Shown: positions 5,507 through 6,399 of the stretch, one piece after another | How the letters are laid out: each line of letters opens with the position of its first letter | How positions within the stretch are numbered: position 1 is the first letter of the stretch | Assembly: GCA_029939875.1 (NCBI GenBank) | Contig: JAOZSC010000159.1 | Location: forward strand, 1 to 6,399 | DNA: 6,399 nucleotides | DNA from: Desulfobacterales bacterium | GTDB taxonomy: Bacteria > Desulfobacterota > Desulfobacteria > Desulfobacterales > JAFDCJ01 | Direction: 5' to 3' | Made by a program: the position numbers and the translations under genes | Notes under the pieces: model-generated | What the model was told of the DNA's origin: nothing | The model's input: the letters and a program-made list of their open reading frames with translations, nothing else | The model's database searches: none

Positions 5507-5870
5507 AGATTTTATTATCGACAATTTACAGGGTATTCTGGATTCGATCGAATTAATTGAAATCCGCTTTGCGAACATCGCCAAACCAGATGAATTCGTC
5601 ATGAATGCAGCTGGAGTTCTCACCCTCGACTCCATCAGCATGCGGCTTCAAATTATCGGCGAGCTGGTAAAAAAGATTGATAAGATCAATCCAGCAATGT
5701 GGAGGAAATACCCTCAAATTGAATGGCCGAATATTATGAAATTAAGAGATATTATTTCCCACCACTACAATCACGTGGATCATGAAATAATTTATGACGT
5801 TTGCCGGAACCATATCCCCGCCCTAAAACAAGCAGCACTGCAAATGCTAAAAGACCATACCGGCACCTGA
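5499..5870 (+). CDS. HepT-type HEPN toxin (DUF86 family RNase)
   Basis: This 123-residue all-alpha protein is the toxin half of a HEPN/MNT (type VII) pair. HEPN toxins of this kind are RNases whose active site is RX4HXY. Here RDIISHHY provides R83, H88 and Y90, an exact match, and the Tyr is the residue AMPylated by MntA in the studied system. Other family marks are DNLQGILDSIELIEIRF near the start, LDSISMRLQIIGELVKKI (43-60) and VDHEIIYDVCRNHIPAL (93-109). I chose the ATG at 5499, which overlaps the MNT stop (ATGCCTGA), because homologues begin MPEDFIIDN. A TTG start at 5469 would add ten residues with no family support. No strong ribosome binding site is seen, so translation is probably coupled to the MNT gene. 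All active-site residues are present. Confidence 0.9.
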   Translation: MPEDFIIDNLQGILDSIELIEIRFANIAKPDEFVMNAAGVLTLDSISMRLQIIGELVKKIDKINPAMWRKYPQIEWPNIMKLRDIISHHYNHVDHEIIYDVCRNHIPALKQAALQMLKDHTGT

Positions 5871-5890
5871 GGCCTTTTTTTCCCTGCCTG

Positions 5891-5926
5891 CCCCATGGAA
5901 TCTCTGTTGCACCTATTCCATCGGGG
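5891..5926. repeat. Palindromic motif CCCCGATGGAAT, copy 3
   Basis: CCCCATGGAAT (5891-5901) pairs with ATTCCATCGGGG (5915-5926) across a 13-nt loop; the only flaw is one unpaired C (5922). On the minus strand 5915-5926 reads CCCCGATGGAAT, identical to 2325-2336. With flanks it reads CACCCCGATGGAAT, 13 of 14 with the copy starting at 5053. It fills the 76-bp gap between hepT and the next nucleotidyltransferase gene. Confidence 0.65.
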
Positions 5927-5946
5927 TGCCTAATCTATCGATATAA

Positions 5947-6351
5947 ATGATCAAATACACCAAATTACCGGCAACTATTGAAAAGCTGATCCCCCTGGCA
6001 GTCAATTACCTCCAGTCTCACCCCGGGGTCGTCTTTGCATACCTTTTCGGCGGCCTGGCCAGGGGAAAACCCCAGCCGTTGAGTGATGTGGATATCGCAG
6101 TCTATTTGAATAAAGGGTCCAATATTGCCGAAAATAAATTGGACATCCTGGGGCGGCTGATCGACATCCTGGAAACCGACGAAATTGATCTGGTTGTTTT
6201 AAATACCGCTGATCTTCCGTTGGTTATCAATATTTTAAAAAACAAAGAGATCCTGGTCGACAACAATCCGTTTGACCGCCATATATTCGAATCCCTGGCG
6301 ATGAGAAAATATAAGGATGCAATCCTCAGCTTTTTAAAATCAGCGCAATGA
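5947..6351 (+). CDS. MntA-type nucleotidyltransferase (type VII antitoxin family)
   Basis: This 134-residue protein has the layout of MntA antitoxins. VVFAYLFGGLARGKPQPLSD (28-47) leads into DVDIAVYL, with the acidic pair D47/D49. Next are LDILGRLIDILETDEIDLVV (third acid D81), LNTADLPLVINILKN and the closing FDRHIFESLAMRKYKD, all typical. The spacing is the canonical ten residues, but the motif is GG (35-36) instead of GS. Glycine is tolerated there in the wider superfamily, so activity is not excluded. No ribosome binding site is obvious before the ATG at 5947. Its own HEPN partner is not in the 48 nt that follow. The nearest HEPN is the upstream gene (76 bp away), which already has a coupled MNT, so this may be a second antitoxin, an orphan, or paired with a gene beyond the window. 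Confidence 0.88.
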   Translation: MIKYTKLPATIEKLIPLAVNYLQSHPGVVFAYLFGGLARGKPQPLSDVDIAVYLNKGSNIAENKLDILGRLIDILETDEIDLVVLNTADLPLVINILKNKEILVDNNPFDRHIFESLAMRKYKDAILSFLKSAQ

Positions 6352-6372
6352 AATCCTTATCGCGCAGCGATT

Positions 6373-6399
6373 GCGTGTGCGTCTATGGCTAATTAAAAT
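6373..6399 (+). repeat. 27-nt degenerate direct repeat, copy 2
   Basis: The last 27 bases of the window match 3961-3987 at 21 positions. In copy 1 the repeat ends just before a start codon. The window ends here, so whether a gene starts right after this copy cannot be seen. Confidence 0.5.

Noticed and set aside
5862..5881. Seven T after AGGCC at the hepT end as an intrinsic terminator
   Set aside because: I could find only a 3-bp stem before the T-run, so the hairpin is too weak to call.
6352..6393. A short reading frame overlapping the last MNT stop (ATGA) as the start of a HEPN partner
   Set aside because: It stops after 14 codons and shows no HEPN likeness.

Overview
The window looks like an accessory stretch of a Gram-negative chromosome. 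A secreted polysaccharide-export protein and an outer-membrane beta-barrel show the double membrane. The gene style and the many repeat-filled spacers are most like Desulfobacterota (former Deltaproteobacteria), but that placement is an impression from protein style, not a proven assignment.

Layout. Positions 1-167 are an AT-rich spacer made of short degenerate repeats. Positions 168-3435 hold three genes of an exopolysaccharide locus, all on the + strand: a short Wza/SLBB-type export protein, a BBP2-like outer-membrane beta-barrel, and a WbpP-type UDP-N-acetylglucosamine 4-epimerase. Together they suggest supply of a UDP-GalNAc-type precursor and passage of a polymer through the periplasm and outer membrane. 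A remnant of a second sugar-nucleotide gene, wecB (UDP-GlcNAc 2-epimerase), lies at 4802-5063. It has lost its middle and is out of frame, so the locus has been eroded at its right side.

From 3490 the content changes to small accessory genes. First comes a 23S rRNA intervening-sequence-type four-helix-bundle gene (3532-3879), framed by oppositely oriented arrays of degenerate 7-bp repeats. Then comes a small gene overlapping an AbiEii-like nucleotidyltransferase (3990-4617). After the wecB remnant comes a HEPN/MNT toxin-antitoxin set: a minimal nucleotidyltransferase (5189-5506) overlapping a HepT-type HEPN RNase (5499-5870), followed by a second MntA-type nucleotidyltransferase (5947-6351). 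Three nucleotidyltransferases within 2.3 kb make this a toxin-antitoxin or defence cluster.

The most notable points are: a perfect 15-bp tandem duplication inside the first MNT gene that stretches the GS-X10-DXD active-site motif to GS-X15-DXD; the internally deleted wecB; the inverted heptamer arrays around the four-helix-bundle gene; a dispersed palindromic motif (CCCCGATGGAAT) in three spacers; and several spacers built from 7- or 9-bp degenerate repeats. No tRNA, rRNA, CRISPR array, transposase or clear intrinsic terminator was seen.
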